Source: Volutella citrinella (taxonomy: Eukaryota > Ascomycota > Sordariomycetes > Hypocreales > Nectriaceae). From it: 64,000 nt of DNA. This document shows positions 11,021 through 23,425 of this stretch, one piece after another. How positions within the stretch are numbered: position 1 is the stretch's first letter; each line of letters opens with the position of its first letter. The stretch is taken from NCBI GenBank assembly GCA_034401135.1, contig JAWZSP010000003.1:2728001-2792000 (forward strand), in the 5' to 3' direction. The position numbers and the translations under genes were made by a program. The notes beneath the pieces are model-generated. The model was not told the DNA's origin, searched no databases, and was given only the letters and a program-made list of their open reading frames with translations.

Positions 11021-13839
11021 CCTCGCCACTCAGGAACTGGCAAACAAATGCCTGATGTAGCCGAGCAGCCTGCGGGCGACAATCTGTGGCAAGCGTTTCA
11101 TTGGCAGGGCAGACATCATATCGACGTAATGGCCTAGAGGTTCGCAGAGTATCAGTCGGATCAAAGGGTGCGAGCTGGGGCGCTAGGTCGCGGGAGCCAG
11201 TGCGCGTCGGATAGGACGGGGATCTCGAGATGGAATTGGGATATTGCCTAGGTGATGTAAGAGCCATGTCATTCGCTGGGTTGAAAGATGAGGGTGCTAT
11301 GGTGAGGGATCGGCAGCATGTGGCGTTGACTCACATGCCTGTGGCTGGTGCGCGGCTAGTCCATCTTCAGGCTCCTAGCGAAGCCAAACCTTGGGAGGAG
11401 CTAGGTAACCCAGCTTCCCCAGGCATCCGTACTGTGTGGCTTGACGCACATGTGGCAGGTGCGTGGCAAGGGGTGGCAGATGTGTAGCACAACAGGCTCA
11501 TGCGCCACAAGGCCATCTGTTAGCACGGTTATGTACCCATGCCGTGGGCGATGGCGAAATGGGTTGCGGAGCAAACTCTCCGGCCTACCGCCCACGGGCC
11601 TATTGCCCAGCTTGTGTCCAGGTGCATTGGCGGTGCGGCGTCTGCACACCAGCGGGGGGGGGGAAGGGGTCCTTCCTTGGCCCGCAGCCTGCCGTCCCAG
11701 TTCTGATCCTGATTCTTGAATGCTGCCATGGTTCTCGCTGATTGCGCATTCCGCCGCCCGTGCGCTACGCAGGCGCGCAAGAAGAGCCTCTGAGTATCAC
11801 GGCACGGTGGCATTCGACAGGCATGGGAAGCTCCCTGAGGCGTAGACGGGATGCGCATCCGGTGGCTTGTTGCTGGCTCGAAAGCTTGGAAGCCCGGGTA
11901 GGAAGCATCAATTTGCGGCCCGACGATCAATTCCTCTTTCTGGCGATGCAAGGAGCGCCATTGGCTGCGCCGGGCGGGCCACCCAGCAGGACATTCACCA
12001 GACTCAAGAAGATGGAGCAGCCCAATCCACCAAACCCGGCCGAATGTTGCTTCTGAATCCTGATACACATACCGAACAGCGTCTACTCTTGAGGAGGAGG
12101 GAGGATTGTCCGTTGGTGCCCTGAAATACTACCTGGCCCTAGCATGAGAAGCCAGTCTCGTCTGGTCTGGTCTGCTCCGGCTTCCTCCATCGTGATGCGG
12201 CTGCGCCCGGGTGACCATCGCGATCACGAATTCGGCCCCGAGAAACGCGATTTCTGATTCTCGATGCTTGAGTGCGCTGCCCGCCCGCATCGTGAGTCCT
12301 CTATCGGGGCTAATGAATGCGCAGCGCGGGATCCCGTTGGTCCAAGAGGTTGCCCTCTTGCCCTTTGGCGTCGCTGAGGAGGTTGCTAGACCCAAGCCGG
12401 AGGATCCGCACCGAGGGGCCATGGCACCAAAAATGATCAAACCAGTCCAAACCTGGCAACGGCTCGGCATGTTTATTGCTCCTCGGCGGGGGGCAATGGG
12501 GGGGTCGACCTAGGCGTAGTATCCTCGCCTGCCACTTCCACACCCTCGGTATCACGGCTGCTGCACCACAGACCACAGGGTTGGCGCAGAAATCATCCTA
12601 AACACGGGGCATTGGCCCCGTCTCTGGTCAGGGCAAAATCAAGGAAACGCTCGATTCTTGTGTTTCGGCCGGCGCTTGCTCCCGGGACGGTCCCAAGACT
12701 CCAAATGAGCAGCTCCCCACGACGGCGACGCCTGCTGGGCAATTTGGCGGACGTTTTCCTCCGCCCAAGCCAGGGCAGGAGGCCTTCAAGCAAGACTTGA
12801 CAACAACCTGGTGTGGTCCGTAATTCACGGACCTTCTGGTTATGCAGGAAGGACCTTTCCCTCCCGGATCAGGCCATTTCGATCACGATCTCACAAGTCA
12901 AGGCCCCCATTGGAACAACGGGGACAGGCTGTGAGCTCCTCCAAGGGCGTGTAGCTCCGTGAGCAAATTGACTGAATAGTAATCAGCAAGTCTGGTGGAC
13001 ATTGGCCTGCCGCTATCGACAGGACGGATACTAATATCTGATTGGGCCCTACTCGCATGACCCCCCGTGGTTGGTTTGGGGCAACGCAGGCCATTCCTTG
13101 TGTGCAACTTGCACCCACAACAACGCGGAGAAGACAGGGTGGGAAGAGACCTGGAGGCTCACAGCAAGCTCTCAGCTAGATGAGATAGGAGGTGCGTTGC
13201 GCCCGCTAGGATCCTGAGTTGATTGCTAGGCAGCACCAGCAGGACCAGTCTTGACTTCTCCTCTAGTCCGTAGTAAGGGCTAACAAACCTAGCCCGGCAG
13301 ACCAGAGCACTCAACTCATCAGGAACGGGAGAGGAGTGCCGGCCGGGTATGGGTAGACTCGGGCCCCAATCCCTTTTGCTGTGGAAAGTCAGTATCCTGG
13401 GCGATGGGGAAAGAAAAAAGCCATGGACAGCAATGGAAGCGTGATGCAGATTGCATAGCGCTCCCACGTCACTGCCCTCCCTGGGCCTCAAGCTGTGGGA
13501 AGCCAGCACTGCAGGCAGGCGCTGCACCTAAGTCAGTGCAGTAGGGTGCTGCATCAAGTGTAATATTTCCCTGGCGCGGGCGCTAGCGCGGCAGGCGGGG
13601 GCGAGGGGGACTCGGGGAGGGGGATCCTCCGCAAGGGCCGGGTTGGTCAGGGCGAGACCCCCAGTGCTACGGGGTACCTGCCCTTAGGGGCGTGTGCTAA
13701 CAGACTTCTCTTGCATCGAGATCGATCGTCATACTGTTCCCCGATCAGACGCAACACTGTTCGATCGCAAGTTGGATGGGAACATCGACAGCTGGCCAGG
13801 CCCTCGGAGGCACGACGGCACCGGCCGCTCAGGCTGCTT

Positions 13840-13887
13840 CGTATATAAGTTCTACGCAGCTGGCTTGTGTTCCTGAATTTATATAGG
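13840..13887 (+). promoter_or_regulatory. TATA-like promoter elements upstream of the 14.5 kb gene
   Basis: GTATATAAGT at 13841-13850 is a strong TATA-box match. A second A/T motif, TTTATATAG, follows at about 13878-13886. The next rightward ATG is at 14484, which would imply a leader of about 600 nt. Assignment to that gene is inference; no transcription start is visible. Confidence 0.35.
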
Positions 13888-14483
13888 GAGCTACCACTCT
13901 GGTCTGGGAGAATTTATCTGCACAACCGGATCACCGAAAGCACCCTGCACACTTCACGAAGCAACTCTTACCTGGCATAAGCTTCATTGCCTTGCCCTCC
14001 ACCACTGGGACAGCTTGACTAGCTATCCACGCGTCGAACGCTGCCGCCTCGACAAGCAGAGACAGACCCTGTCCATGGTTGAGCTCTGCATGCTACGCCC
14101 TCTACACGTATTCGTTCTCGGACTACGCCTCGAGACTCCCGCTGCGCCGTCTTTGCTGTCTCGCTCGACCGATCGCCAACTGCCCCGCGACGGCGACCTC
14201 GCTTGGGTATACCCAGGGAGCACTTTACCTGTGCGCCACGAATAGACGACAAGCTGTACAAAAAGCACACGACGACAAAGGGCCGCATCTGGCTATTAGT
14301 AGTAGCTACATACCTGCTCTACATCGGAAAGCAAAACGAGGCCGACAGGCCGCAAGCAGCATCCCCGCCACGCCCGAGCTTAAACTGAGCAAAATTCCAA
14401 ACTCTGTCGCCAAGCTGCTTCAACAACACTCATATAACAAACCCCCCTTTCTATTTATATTCTGATTCCACGCCTCTGCAATC

Positions 14484-15896
14484 ATGCCCAAGCGATCTTT
14501 TGATCTCACGGGCGTTGATCTCAACATGCCTCTGGACAAGACTCAGCGAAAGGTATTTTCGCCCTTCTTTTCTCTTCTTCATTAGTTTTGGTTATCGCGA
14601 CATCTTGGCACCCCCCTTCTACCCTCGCAAGTTACACCAGCATCGGCCCCACTCAGGACTCTCGGCCCCTCTCGCTCGGACTGCAATGCCGTCGAGTTGC
14701 TCTTCGCCGAATTTGCCACTCCCTCATATGCGTGGAGGGGCCGATCCGACGGGCTGTCCCGCAAGCGTCCGCCAAAGCCATGTGCTTCTTGGCGAGATTG
14801 AACCCAGCATGTTGTCATTTTTGCTTTCTTTATGAGACCCCTGAAACAAGGTTACGAAACTAACGCCGTGCCACAGTCGGAGCGCTCCCACGAGGAGAAC
14901 CAGGAGCGCGCCTACATTGCTGCTTCACGCCGAGCGGATCGCAGCATCGAGGCCCGCGTTCAATCCGCCCGGATGGCCAGCGAGATTCACAAAAAGCGAA
15001 CTGGTAAGGCTTTCCGCATAACTGAGGAGATTGTGATGAAGGAGGAGATGTACGAGGAAGAGGAGGATGAGTTTCCCCGTTCGTATCGTCTACTGGGCCC
15101 TCATATGCAGACCTCGTCTGCCGAGATGAACTCTCGCGTTGAGTCGTATCTGTCAAATCGAGTTGCCATGTCCAAGTTGCTGTCGGCAACGGAGGAAGAC
15201 TGGAGAGACAACGAAATCAACCGAGCGTTTGCGCAAATGTTTCCCAACGCCAGCCGCCAAGCCCAGTCTCTTTCGCAGCGATGGTCAGTACCCGGATATC
15301 CGGCACTCGCGGCACAGACAGGTCGTATGCAGAGTCCTGTTGATGCGAACTTTGATCCGAACTTTCAGCAGGTCAACTATGGCCAAGAGTCTAGCAACGA
15401 GAAGCGTCGATCCATGTCCGTAATCTCCCCAACAGATGCGGCTGATGGGCACTCTCCGCCAGCGCTGGTACCCGGAACGACTATGTCTCCTCCCATTGAG
15501 GACCCTCAGTCACGGGAGACGTCGGTGTTCAACGGCTTGACAGCCGCTGCCCCTTCCGCGGGAGCTGACCTATTTGGCATGGACAACTCTGCATTCACTG
15601 CCGAGCTGCCGCCCGAGGCCAAAATGATGCTTGGTGGCCCCGGCATCAACGACACATTCTCGCAGCCCCTGTACGCACAAGATTGGAGTGCGAACCCAGC
15701 ATTCTACGATTTCAGCGGCAACGACATGAACCACAAACGCATCAAGTCCGAGATGCCACAGGAGACATACATGACATACGGAGAGTTCGACCCCCTGAAA
15801 TGGGATCCCAGCCTACCGCCAGTCAATGCCACCGAAGAGCCTTCTTGGGATGCGTTCATCAACGACAGTGCCTGGAACATGGACCAACAGCAATAG
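14484..15896 (+). CDS. Fungal protein of unknown function, disordered C-terminal half
   Basis: Two exons, 14484-14552 and 14877-15896, give 362 residues. The 324-nt intron (14553-14876) has a GTATTT donor, a CTAAC branch-like site near its end and a CCACAG acceptor. It is long for this window. The N-terminus reads MPKRSFDLTGVDLNM, then a charged helical stretch rich in Arg, Glu and Ala (about 25-80). A segment with EEIVMKEEMYEEEEDEFP and FPRSYRLLGPHMQ follows. The second half is low-complexity and rich in Ser, Pro, Gln and Asn. It ends in acidic-aromatic clusters (FDPLKWDPSL, WDAFINDSAWNMD) that resemble transcriptional activation segments. I recognise no DNA-binding domain and give no function. 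A nuclear regulatory role is only a guess from composition. Confidence 0.75.
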
Positions 15897-18558
15897 CCAA
15901 GCCAGGCTGGAGTAAAAGGTAGTTTATGATTTATGACCGATATTACGTCCCTACATAATACACGATGCAGTGCCTTGTGCGCCCTGCTGGCCCGCGCCGA
16001 TGACGGACTGCTTATGAGAGTTGCTATTTCTAGCATTGCGGGTCAGCATTTTTGATAATGGGGAAAGATGAAATGAGGAGTTTGCAACTCAGTCTGGCGT
16101 TCTTTTTTGGATTTGTTCATTCCCAGGGTTGCCTCAGCGAGGAAGAGCCCATGCAAGTAAGTTGTACGAGGACAAAAGGCTATTGAAGGGGAGGGCATCT
16201 CCGTTGTATTTGATATCCGGGAGATGCAGTGATCAAGAGCTGGGACACGAAGAAGTCTGGCATCAATACCCCAGAAAATGGTGGCTGGTAGGGTGCAAAA
16301 AGGTTTGCCACCTGAAGGATTAGCCGTGATGGTCTTTGCCACGGCGAGAAAACTCAAAAACATAGGATAATAGAAAAATGGCAATTCTTTGCAACTAATT
16401 GAAGCCTGTGCACTGATGAACTTGACACCTTGACAACCTTGGCTGGTTGTGCACCTAGTCTTTTTGCTTCAGCCAATCAAGCGAGTCGGCCCATACTGTA
16501 GGATGAATAGGCATATGCCGGAAACCCAAAACTCCATGTTCACATCTAGTAAAGAATTCCTTGTCGATGCTTTCACTAGTACTACTCACGCATGGAATTA
16601 GGTCAGGTGTTCACACCGCATGTGTGGTGTTTGTGACGGATCGGTATGAGCACAAACGACAGCGGTAACGAGTGAACATGTGGAACGTCAACAGCACTTT
16701 GTGAAATAGGGTCATCGTGGAGGGAGAACTTTCTACCACCTGTGACTACACCAGTCTATATGGGAACTGCGAGCATCAGACTGGGATGATGGGACAGGGG
16801 TGAGATGGAAGATACATGTAGTCGACAAGCCTGTGCAACACACAGCCTCAGACCTATATACATGTACACAGTAGAAGCCACAGCAAATTTCACAGTAGAT
16901 GTCATACCCAACATCGCAACCACAGTATTAGTCCAGTATGAGTCACAATTAGCATTGACAGATGCAGCAACTGGCGGCCTCCCAACTTGTCCATCAAGGT
17001 CTCTGCACCACGAAAGGTTGCTGGAAGGTTGCGATGAACCTGCAGCACATCAGACATGGAGTTTCCAACCTTTGCGGCCGCAGACGCAAGGACAAAGTTA
17101 TCCACGCCGGATGAACCAACGCCGGGCTTGCGCCAGCTATATCATAATGCCTTTCCCCCGGCTTCTCGTCAAGCACGCAGGACAGGGGTGAGATGGACAA
17201 TCAGACTGAAACTGGTACGAGACGGGCAGTTGAAACGTGGTAGACATGTGGCAGTCGTAGCGGTTTGCGCCTGTGGCTCAACCCCATGTACAAGATACGC
17301 TGTGGCTCAGCAAACCACGCTGTGTACTTCTGACCACCCACATGGCCGCCAAGAGAAGTCACAGTTCAAAGACGGAAATGAGCAAATGAAGGGCGAGGGA
17401 ATTTTCTTACCAGCAGTGGCAGAGGACGCCAAACGTCCCACCACCTCACGCAACCGCCGTCGGCCCCTCGTGGGCGGGCTGTTCGACGAGAGCACCTGGC
17501 GCAGGGCTGGCGCAGGACCCGGCGCAAGACACTGGGCAGCGGCGGCGGTGACAGGCGCCCGCGGGCGTCGGAGGAGCACGCAGGCCCAGCGCCTGGGCCA
17601 TGTGCGTCGATGATTGGCCGTGTTTGCGCTCGCCGTGTCCCGCCGGGCACCCCGTGGCGGACCCCGATCCAGGCACATGGCTGGTTCGCGTGCCATTTAT
17701 TCGCAGCAACCAGCAGCAAGTGGTCGTGGGCAGGGCTGGTAATCAGTCCCCTTCTACGGAGTACTCGAGCACACGGGGAAGACAAAGGATGCGGCACTGG
17801 GGGTTGAGACGGCGTCGCTGCTCTCAGCTGGGGGCCAGCTGGGGCCGGGAGCTGCGAGATCTGGCCTGAGAGCCATGGGTCTGTCTGTTTTTGTTGGGTA
17901 TCAGGCTGACCGGTCGTTCGGATGCTTCCTTCGTTTACTACGTACTCCTACTAGGCTTCCGCTATTCTCTCTCTCTTTTTCTCTTATCTCTCCCTCCCAT
18001 GCACTCAGCCGGCAGCCCTGTGAACATCATAGAAACCCGCAGCCTCTCGTTGGCTTGACTCGTTGCCTTCGTCCTACAGGCGGATGCACTTGACTGGACC
18101 CCGTGCTAAATCGCCTCCCTGCCTTGGCTCTCGCTGTACCTCTGCCGCCAGTAGCGTTAGGTACTAGTACCTGCCCCAGAACTGCCGCTTGGGGGCGGTA
18201 CTTGCCCTTTCCTCCTGGGTCCCTGCTGCCTGCCCAAGCCACCCCGCCTCCCGCCAAGCGTGGGAGCACCCCGCCATACGAAAAAAACGTCACTCTACTT
18301 ACCCGTCAAGTCATCCTGTTTTGCCGTCTTGGCCCGTTCTCATTCTCAAACCTTCGCGATCCTGCAACCTGCATCTAAAAGGCACGCCGTTTCGTCCGTC
18401 CTCCTCCTTCTCTGCCCTGCGCCACGCCGCCAGCCGACGCCCTCGTCTTCTCTGATCCGCGGATCCTGACCTGTCGCGCACGGCAGCTTCATCATTACTA
18501 CACTCCTGCCTCGAAACCCTTCTCCGGAGCCGGGCAAGCTTATCGACACTCAGCGACC
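15897..18558. other. 2.7 kb spacer, no supported gene
   Basis: This holds the 3' UTR of the preceding gene and the promoter and long leader of the oxysterol-binding protein gene. Short frames at 16805-17191 and 17056-17613 look non-coding. The last 600 nt become C/T-rich, as expected for a fungal leader. A perfect 14-bp palindrome lies at 18159-18172. Confidence 0.5.
18159..18172. promoter_or_regulatory. Perfect 14-bp palindrome AGGTACTAGTACCT
   Basis: The sequence equals its own reverse complement and lies 387 nt upstream of the oxysterol-binding protein start. Its GGTAC core recurs in other spacers in this window. Regulatory function is inferred only from symmetry, position and recurrence. 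Confidence 0.3.
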
Positions 18559-20260
18559 ATGTCGTCATCGGCAGCGCCACCCGTCGCCGACACGCACGAG
18601 GAGCCGCAAAGCGACGGCTCCAAGCTGCGCACCTTCATTGGCATCTTGAAGAAGTAAGATTGATTACCTACGCTTTCCTGCGATGTCTTCCCCCTGCCGC
18701 CACCGCGCCCTGCTCTGTTGCGGCGTCGGAGCTTCTCTCATGCGGGAACCGGGCCGTTGTTGGTGGAGCAGGGGACTTCCATCTCCAGCAACCACCACAT
18801 CTACGAACGCCATCGGCCTGCCATTTCAATTCCCTGGCTGACTTTGTGCGCCCCAACAGGTTCATCGGTGTCACTGATCTTGCCTCCGTTCGATTCTCTC
18901 TGCCGTCGCAGCTCCTTGAGCCCACACCCAACCTCGAGTACTGGACCTATCTTGATGCTCCCAACGCTTTCGTCGCCATCGGCGCCTCAGACGAGCCCCT
19001 TGACCGCATGCTCGAGGTCATTCGATTTTGGTTGACCAAGGACATCAAATATGCCAAGGGAAAGCCTTGCAAACCCTACAACTCCTGCCTCGGCGAGTTC
19101 TTCCGGGTTCGTAGCTACTGTCGCAATGAGACGGTGCACAGCGGATCAAGTCAAGCTAACTGTGGCATAGTGCAACTGGGAGACCGAGGACAACGCCCCC
19201 AAGATCAATACCACCGGCCTCTCTTCCGCCAATGGTAGCCCCAAGGGAAGTCTGAGCAAACTCCGGGTCCCCAGCAAGGATGGCAGGAATTCCTCCAATG
19301 TCTCCCTGTCCGTCCCACAGCATGGCGCCTCGGCCGATTTGAAGACTCTGCGAATCTCCTATCTGACCGAGCAAACCTCTCACCACCCGCCTGTGAGCGC
19401 CTTCCATGTCGCCTGCCCCGAGAAAGGCGTCTCCGCCCGCGGCTTCGACCAGATCTCAGCCAAATTCACCGGCACCTCCGTCAAGGTCCTGCCGGGTGAG
19501 CACAACATGGGCATCTTCATCACTTTGGACAAGCGCGACGGCGAGACCTACCAACTCACCCACCCTGCCGCACACCTTGGTGGTATTCTGCGCGGCGCCC
19601 TGAGCGTATCCGTCAGCGAGATGGCTTACTTTACCTGCCCCAAGACGAAGATCAAGGCTATCCTTCACTACGTCGAAGAGGGCTGGCTGGGCCGCACTAC
19701 CAACAAGATTGACGGCGTTGTATTCACATATGACCCCGAGAACGACGACAAAGCTCGCGTACAGGATGTTCCTGAAGAGGATGTTCTGGCCCGGTTAAGC
19801 GGCCCGTGGAAGGAGAAGGTGATTTTCACTCTGGGATCCCGGCCAGTTGTAAGTTGCTTTGCAAGTCCTTTGAGGGGGACATCCGACTGATGTGTGTGTT
19901 CAGAAATCCGTCCCAGTTGAGGAGCAGTTCACAATCATCGACATTGAACCTCTAAGTGTGGCACCCAAGGTCATCCCTCCCAAGGACCAGCAGGCACCCA
20001 ACGAATCGCTTACGCTCTGGGGTGGTGTCACTGATGCAATCCTGGCTAAGCAGTTTGGAAAGGCTACCTCGGTCAAGGTAGAATTGGAAGAGGCCCAGCG
20101 AGAGAAGGCTCGTCAACGGGAAGCGACTGGTGAGGTTTTCAAGCCCGTCTTCTTCCAGCACGTCACCGGCAACGGTGGCAAGCCCGAGCTCACCGACAAG
20201 GGCCGCGAGGTCCTCAAACGATCCCAGGAAAACAACTGGTCTCTTGAAGGTGTACTCTAA
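18559..20260 (+). CDS. Oxysterol-binding protein, short Osh4/Kes1-like form
   Basis: Four exons: 18559-18653, 18860-19106, 19171-19848 and 19904-20260, giving 458 residues. Introns are 206, 64 and 55 nt. The protein has only the OSBP-related lipid-binding domain, with no PH or ankyrin domain, as in yeast Osh4/Kes1. Such proteins exchange sterol and PI4P between membranes in the cytosol. The family signature EQTSHHPP lies at about residues 181-188, and the N-terminal lid region (KLRTFIGILKKFIGVTDLA) spans the first intron. LGEFFRCNWE is formed exactly at the second splice junction, which supports that intron. A Ser/Asn-rich insertion of about 45 residues (NGSPKGSLSK to SLSVPQHG) separates LGEFFRCNWE from the signature; Osh4 itself has no such loop that I recall. 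The gene converges with MAM33 across a 630-nt spacer. Confidence 0.94.
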
Positions 20261-20890
20261 GACCGCCTTGTGCGGAACCGACTGATATTACATTCTTTGA
20301 ACCTAGCCCACAGGACAAGCGGGAGACCCAACACGCTAGACGGATTGGTTATTCGGGTCCATTGTCCGTGGTCACAATGATACACACATCCTTTGGAGAT
20401 AGACGAGAATTCGACCTCAGGCTTCCTGGCAGAAAGGGCAGTGTGAAAGATGACGCACCCAGCTAGGAGGTCGAGCCGAAAGGGAACGGATGCATGGCAG
20501 GCTGCGCGATAGTTGTCTGGAGTTGAAGGAGTTTTGATTCTAAGGCGCAGACTTGTCTGCACCTCTAGCCTTACATAGCATGAGCTTCTTATAAATTTCA
20601 TCCCCCTCTTGATTCTGGTAGTTTGTACCGGGTGGTAGCGGGTTGTTCGACGGACAGGTCTTGATAGGACGCGAGTCGTCATGATAGATTGGTTTGGGTA
20701 TCAAGACATGACCTAATTGGACACAATCATGGTGCATGCGCGGTAAATCGAGTGGTATTACAAGTAGTTTTGACAGTCATCTGACCTCGCTGGATCTTAT
20801 CCTATTGTACAAGAGCGGCATTTCCCATTTCCCATTTACGACACGACACGTCTGAAGTCACAAAATCCCCTTTCCATTTTACTAGGCCAC
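20261..20890. other. Convergent 3' spacer between the OSBP gene and MAM33
   Basis: Both flanking genes end into this 630-nt region, so it should hold two 3' UTRs and polyadenylation signals. The frames within it are short and unconvincing. Confidence 0.55.
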
Positions 20891-21861
20891 TCAAGCATCG
20901 ACAAAGGCCTTGACGTTGCCGAGCCACCTGGTGTACTCGCGCTGCTCCTTGACGTCGACGTAGTCGGGGACGAAGACGGCGAGGGCCTGGGTGATGCCGC
21001 GCTCCTCGAGGAAGCGCTCCATGAGGACCTGGAGGTCGTCGTCGAGGCTGCCGAAGGGGGGTCCGGGGTAGACGTCGGCGCGCTTCTGGGCGGCCTCGGG
21101 GGTCTCGATCTTGGCGACCTTGACGTCGTCGTAGTAGAACATGTTCTCGACGACGATGTTGCCGTCCTGGGCGGTGGCGTCGATGTTGAGGGCACCGGGG
21201 GTCTTGCCGGGCTTCTCGATGACGATGGACAGGTTGATGGGGGCGGCGGTCTCCTCATCGAGCTCCTCCTCGGCGGACTCAAAGTCCTCCTCGGCGCGAC
21301 CGGCAGGGGGCTGGGACTGGCGGTCACCCTGGTAGGACTCGTCGAGGCCCTCCTCCTCGAGGGCGCTCTCCTCACTGTAGGGGTCGTAGTTGGTGATGTC
21401 AGCGATGGAGAAGCTGACGGTGATCCTAGAAGCGAGGTGCCTGTTAGTCTACCGAATCTTGTGCGTCTCAGGGCTCTCCGGCCCAATTGGGCCGGCGGAG
21501 GGTCTTACTTCTCGTCACCCAGGCTGCGGACGAGCTTGACAACCTCCTGGCCGGGGGTGTCAATGAGCTCAAAGGCGCTGTTGTTGAGGAAGTCCTTGAT
21601 GCTGGCGGGCTCCTGCTCGTTGGCCTTCATGTCCTCCTCGATCTGGAGCTCGCTCTCGAGCTTGGCGGAGAGCTCGTCGTCAATCTCGCTGTCAGCAGCG
21701 CGGCGGAAGACGGTGGTAGAGAAGGAAGCCGTGGCGGGTCGCAGGGCGGCGGCCTTGACGAAGGTGCTGGGACGGGCGACGGCGGCACGACGCAGAGAGA
21801 CGCTCGACAAGCGAGCCGCGGCGCGGGGCGCGGAGCGGGCGAGGCTGCGGACAGAGAGCAT
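20891..21861 (-). CDS. mam33: Mitochondrial acidic matrix protein, MAM33/p32 family
   Basis: Two exons, 21861-21509 and 21425-20891, joined across an 83-nt intron (21426-21508), give 295 residues. MAM33/p32 (mitochondrial glycoprotein family) forms a trimeric, acidic, ring-shaped matrix protein linked to mitochondrial translation and ribosome assembly. The first 50 residues are rich in Arg, Ala and Ser and nearly free of acidic residues (MLSVRSLARSAPRAAAR), ending in a FSTTVFRRA-like presequence cleavage region. The mature part is strongly acidic and contains the family's C-terminal block with FYYDDVKV, YPGPPFGSLDDDLQ and ERGITQALAVFVPDY. The intron splits the AAG codon before ITVSFSIADI. The DNA is highly codon-biased (mostly C/G third positions), which fits high expression. 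Confidence 0.94.
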
Positions 21862-22377
21862 CTTGACTGACTGGGATTGAGACGAGGAGGCGGATTCAGA
21901 CGGGTTGCGGTGTTGGATGGGGGAATGGTTGATGAAGGATGGCCTGATGGGGAAGGAAGGAAAGCTTCTAGTCCAGAGCTGTTCTGAAATTTTTGGCGTC
22001 GGGACGAGGGAACTGCCGCTGGCAAATCAGTGACACCCGACTGGGCCAATGGGCCAGTGGGCTGGACCAAGCGTCATTGCGGTTTGACTTCGCGAGCACG
22101 TGATCGCAATTTGGCATCACAATGCAACTCTATGCAGAGTACGATACAAAGCATGCAATTATTAATTAATAACAATCGTGCATCGAATTTTCTACTGGTT
22201 CATCAGGCAGCCATGAATGGGTTTCAACCTCAGTGGTGGTCATTTGGCAACTATACTGAGCATGAGGCACAGAGGCCTGGGTCAATCGGCCCTCACCGCA
22301 TGTCTGCCAACATACACCACAAAGACCCCCGGGAACTCGTCAACAGTATCTAACTCCACTACCTATATATATATATA
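21862..22377. other. Spacer with one copy of a short direct repeat and a TA microsatellite
   Basis: Promoter side of MAM33. It holds the 18-bp repeat copy at 22264-22281 and a short (TA)n run at about 22363-22379. No supported gene. Confidence 0.55.
22264..22281 (+). repeat. Direct repeat copy A, GAGGCACAGAGGCCTGGG
   Basis: Eighteen bases identical to 23800-23817. Similarity continues loosely on the 3' side: AATC follows after two bases in both copies, then ACAAAGAMCCC-like sequence. The two copies bracket the HNH-like gene. Confidence 0.6.
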
Positions 22378-23425
22378 TCAGTACCTTGATTTTCCTTGAG
22401 CTATAAACAACTCAACCTCCTCACAACTTCTCAATCGCCACGTAATCGAATTATCGTCAGCCTCACAACAAAGACGAGCAACAACACGACACAAACCAAT
22501 GGCCAGAGTCAAGGGCGTTTTGCAGTAAGACTGCGCGCAACCAACCTCTGCTTTTGCAGCCCTCTTCTTCTTTGGTATCACGTATACAATTTCCAGCCAG
22601 GCAGGGAGTTCTCGTTCTGGGTTCACACAGCAATATGATGCTTTTCTGATGTCTGGCGAAATGACATCAACACGCCATCGTTGAATCGGGGTATCCTTGG
22701 CGCTAACAGGCACGATGACGATCTGGTATTTATCAAACCCTCTTTCCAATGTAATGGACAAGAGAAGCGAGTTCCCAGCTCGATCGAGCGACTCTGAGCG
22801 GGCCCCAAACAGCATTTCGCCAATACTGTCCGAGTCGTGGAAGAAGGGTACAATGTGTGCAACCGTGATCGCCTTTGCAACCCACCATTCGCCGGTAATA
22901 TGGCACCAAGCTGGAGCCTTGGCACCATCAGTCAATGGCTCAGGCAGGTCCTTGGTTCCCGCATAGTACTCTAATGCCTCTTTGCGAAAATTACTGGGCC
23001 GCTTCTTCTGCTTGGTTGTGCCGCACCCATCGCTTTTCTTGTATAGAGCTAGCAGGCATTCGGAAAACTCATTGGCTCGGGGATCCATCACCTTTGCAGT
23101 CTGTAGTCGCTCGCATCTTCTTTTTCTGGTGTCGCCAAAGGTCGTTACCTGCAGAAAAGTATCGGCGGTTTAGCTCTTGAAAAGACTTGTTACTGGCTCC
23201 ACCGACGATGAGGCCACGGGATCGCTGCTCTACCAAATCATCCTTCTCAAGCTGGATGACTTTCTTTTGCGCATTTGCTAGTTGTATGCCAAGCGATGCC
23301 AGCTGGATGCTCGACTTGCGGTCTGGCTCAGGGCGCATCTCGTTGGGTGCGACGTGGGGCTCGACACTGTCTCTGAGGGATTCGAACTCAGCCTGTAGCT
23401 TCAGCGTGCGTTGGTCGGTCGGCAT
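22378..23425 (-). pseudogene. HNH_2-type nuclease-like gene split between two reading frames
   Basis: The 5' part, 23425-23069, encodes MPTDQRTLKLQ onward, a predicted helical region with an Arg/Lys-rich end. The 3' part, open in another frame to 22378, encodes VMDPRANEFSECLLALYKK and an HNH_2-like core. That core has CHITGEWW, then TVAHIVPF (the HNH His), then GNSLLLSITLERGFDKY; in this family such domains are typical of fungal proteins of unknown role. The frames overlap between about 23150 and 23069 and need a one-base shift near AAAGGTGATGG. The only clear donor there (GTAACG, 23148) gives a 48-nt intron, which does not change frame. So this is either a frameshifted gene, a sequencing error in a G doublet, or an intron I cannot resolve. 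Catalytic-type residues look intact. The C-terminal 60 residues are Cys-rich and may not be real coding. Confidence 0.5.

Larger units (their letters stand above)
10318..14483. other. 4.2 kb spacer, no supported gene
   Basis: Frames of 80-180 codons occur on both strands (for example minus 11529-12068). None has a recognisable domain or splice-consistent extension. Notable local features are a G-run near 11655, a segment at 10997-11020 that resembles one at 61785-61808, and a TATA-like pair near 13841 and 13878 just before the next gene. Confidence 0.5.

Noticed and set aside
23370..23395. GATTCGAACTC resembling a reverse-strand tRNA B-box
   Set aside because: It lies in the coding part of the HNH-like gene and has no matching stems.
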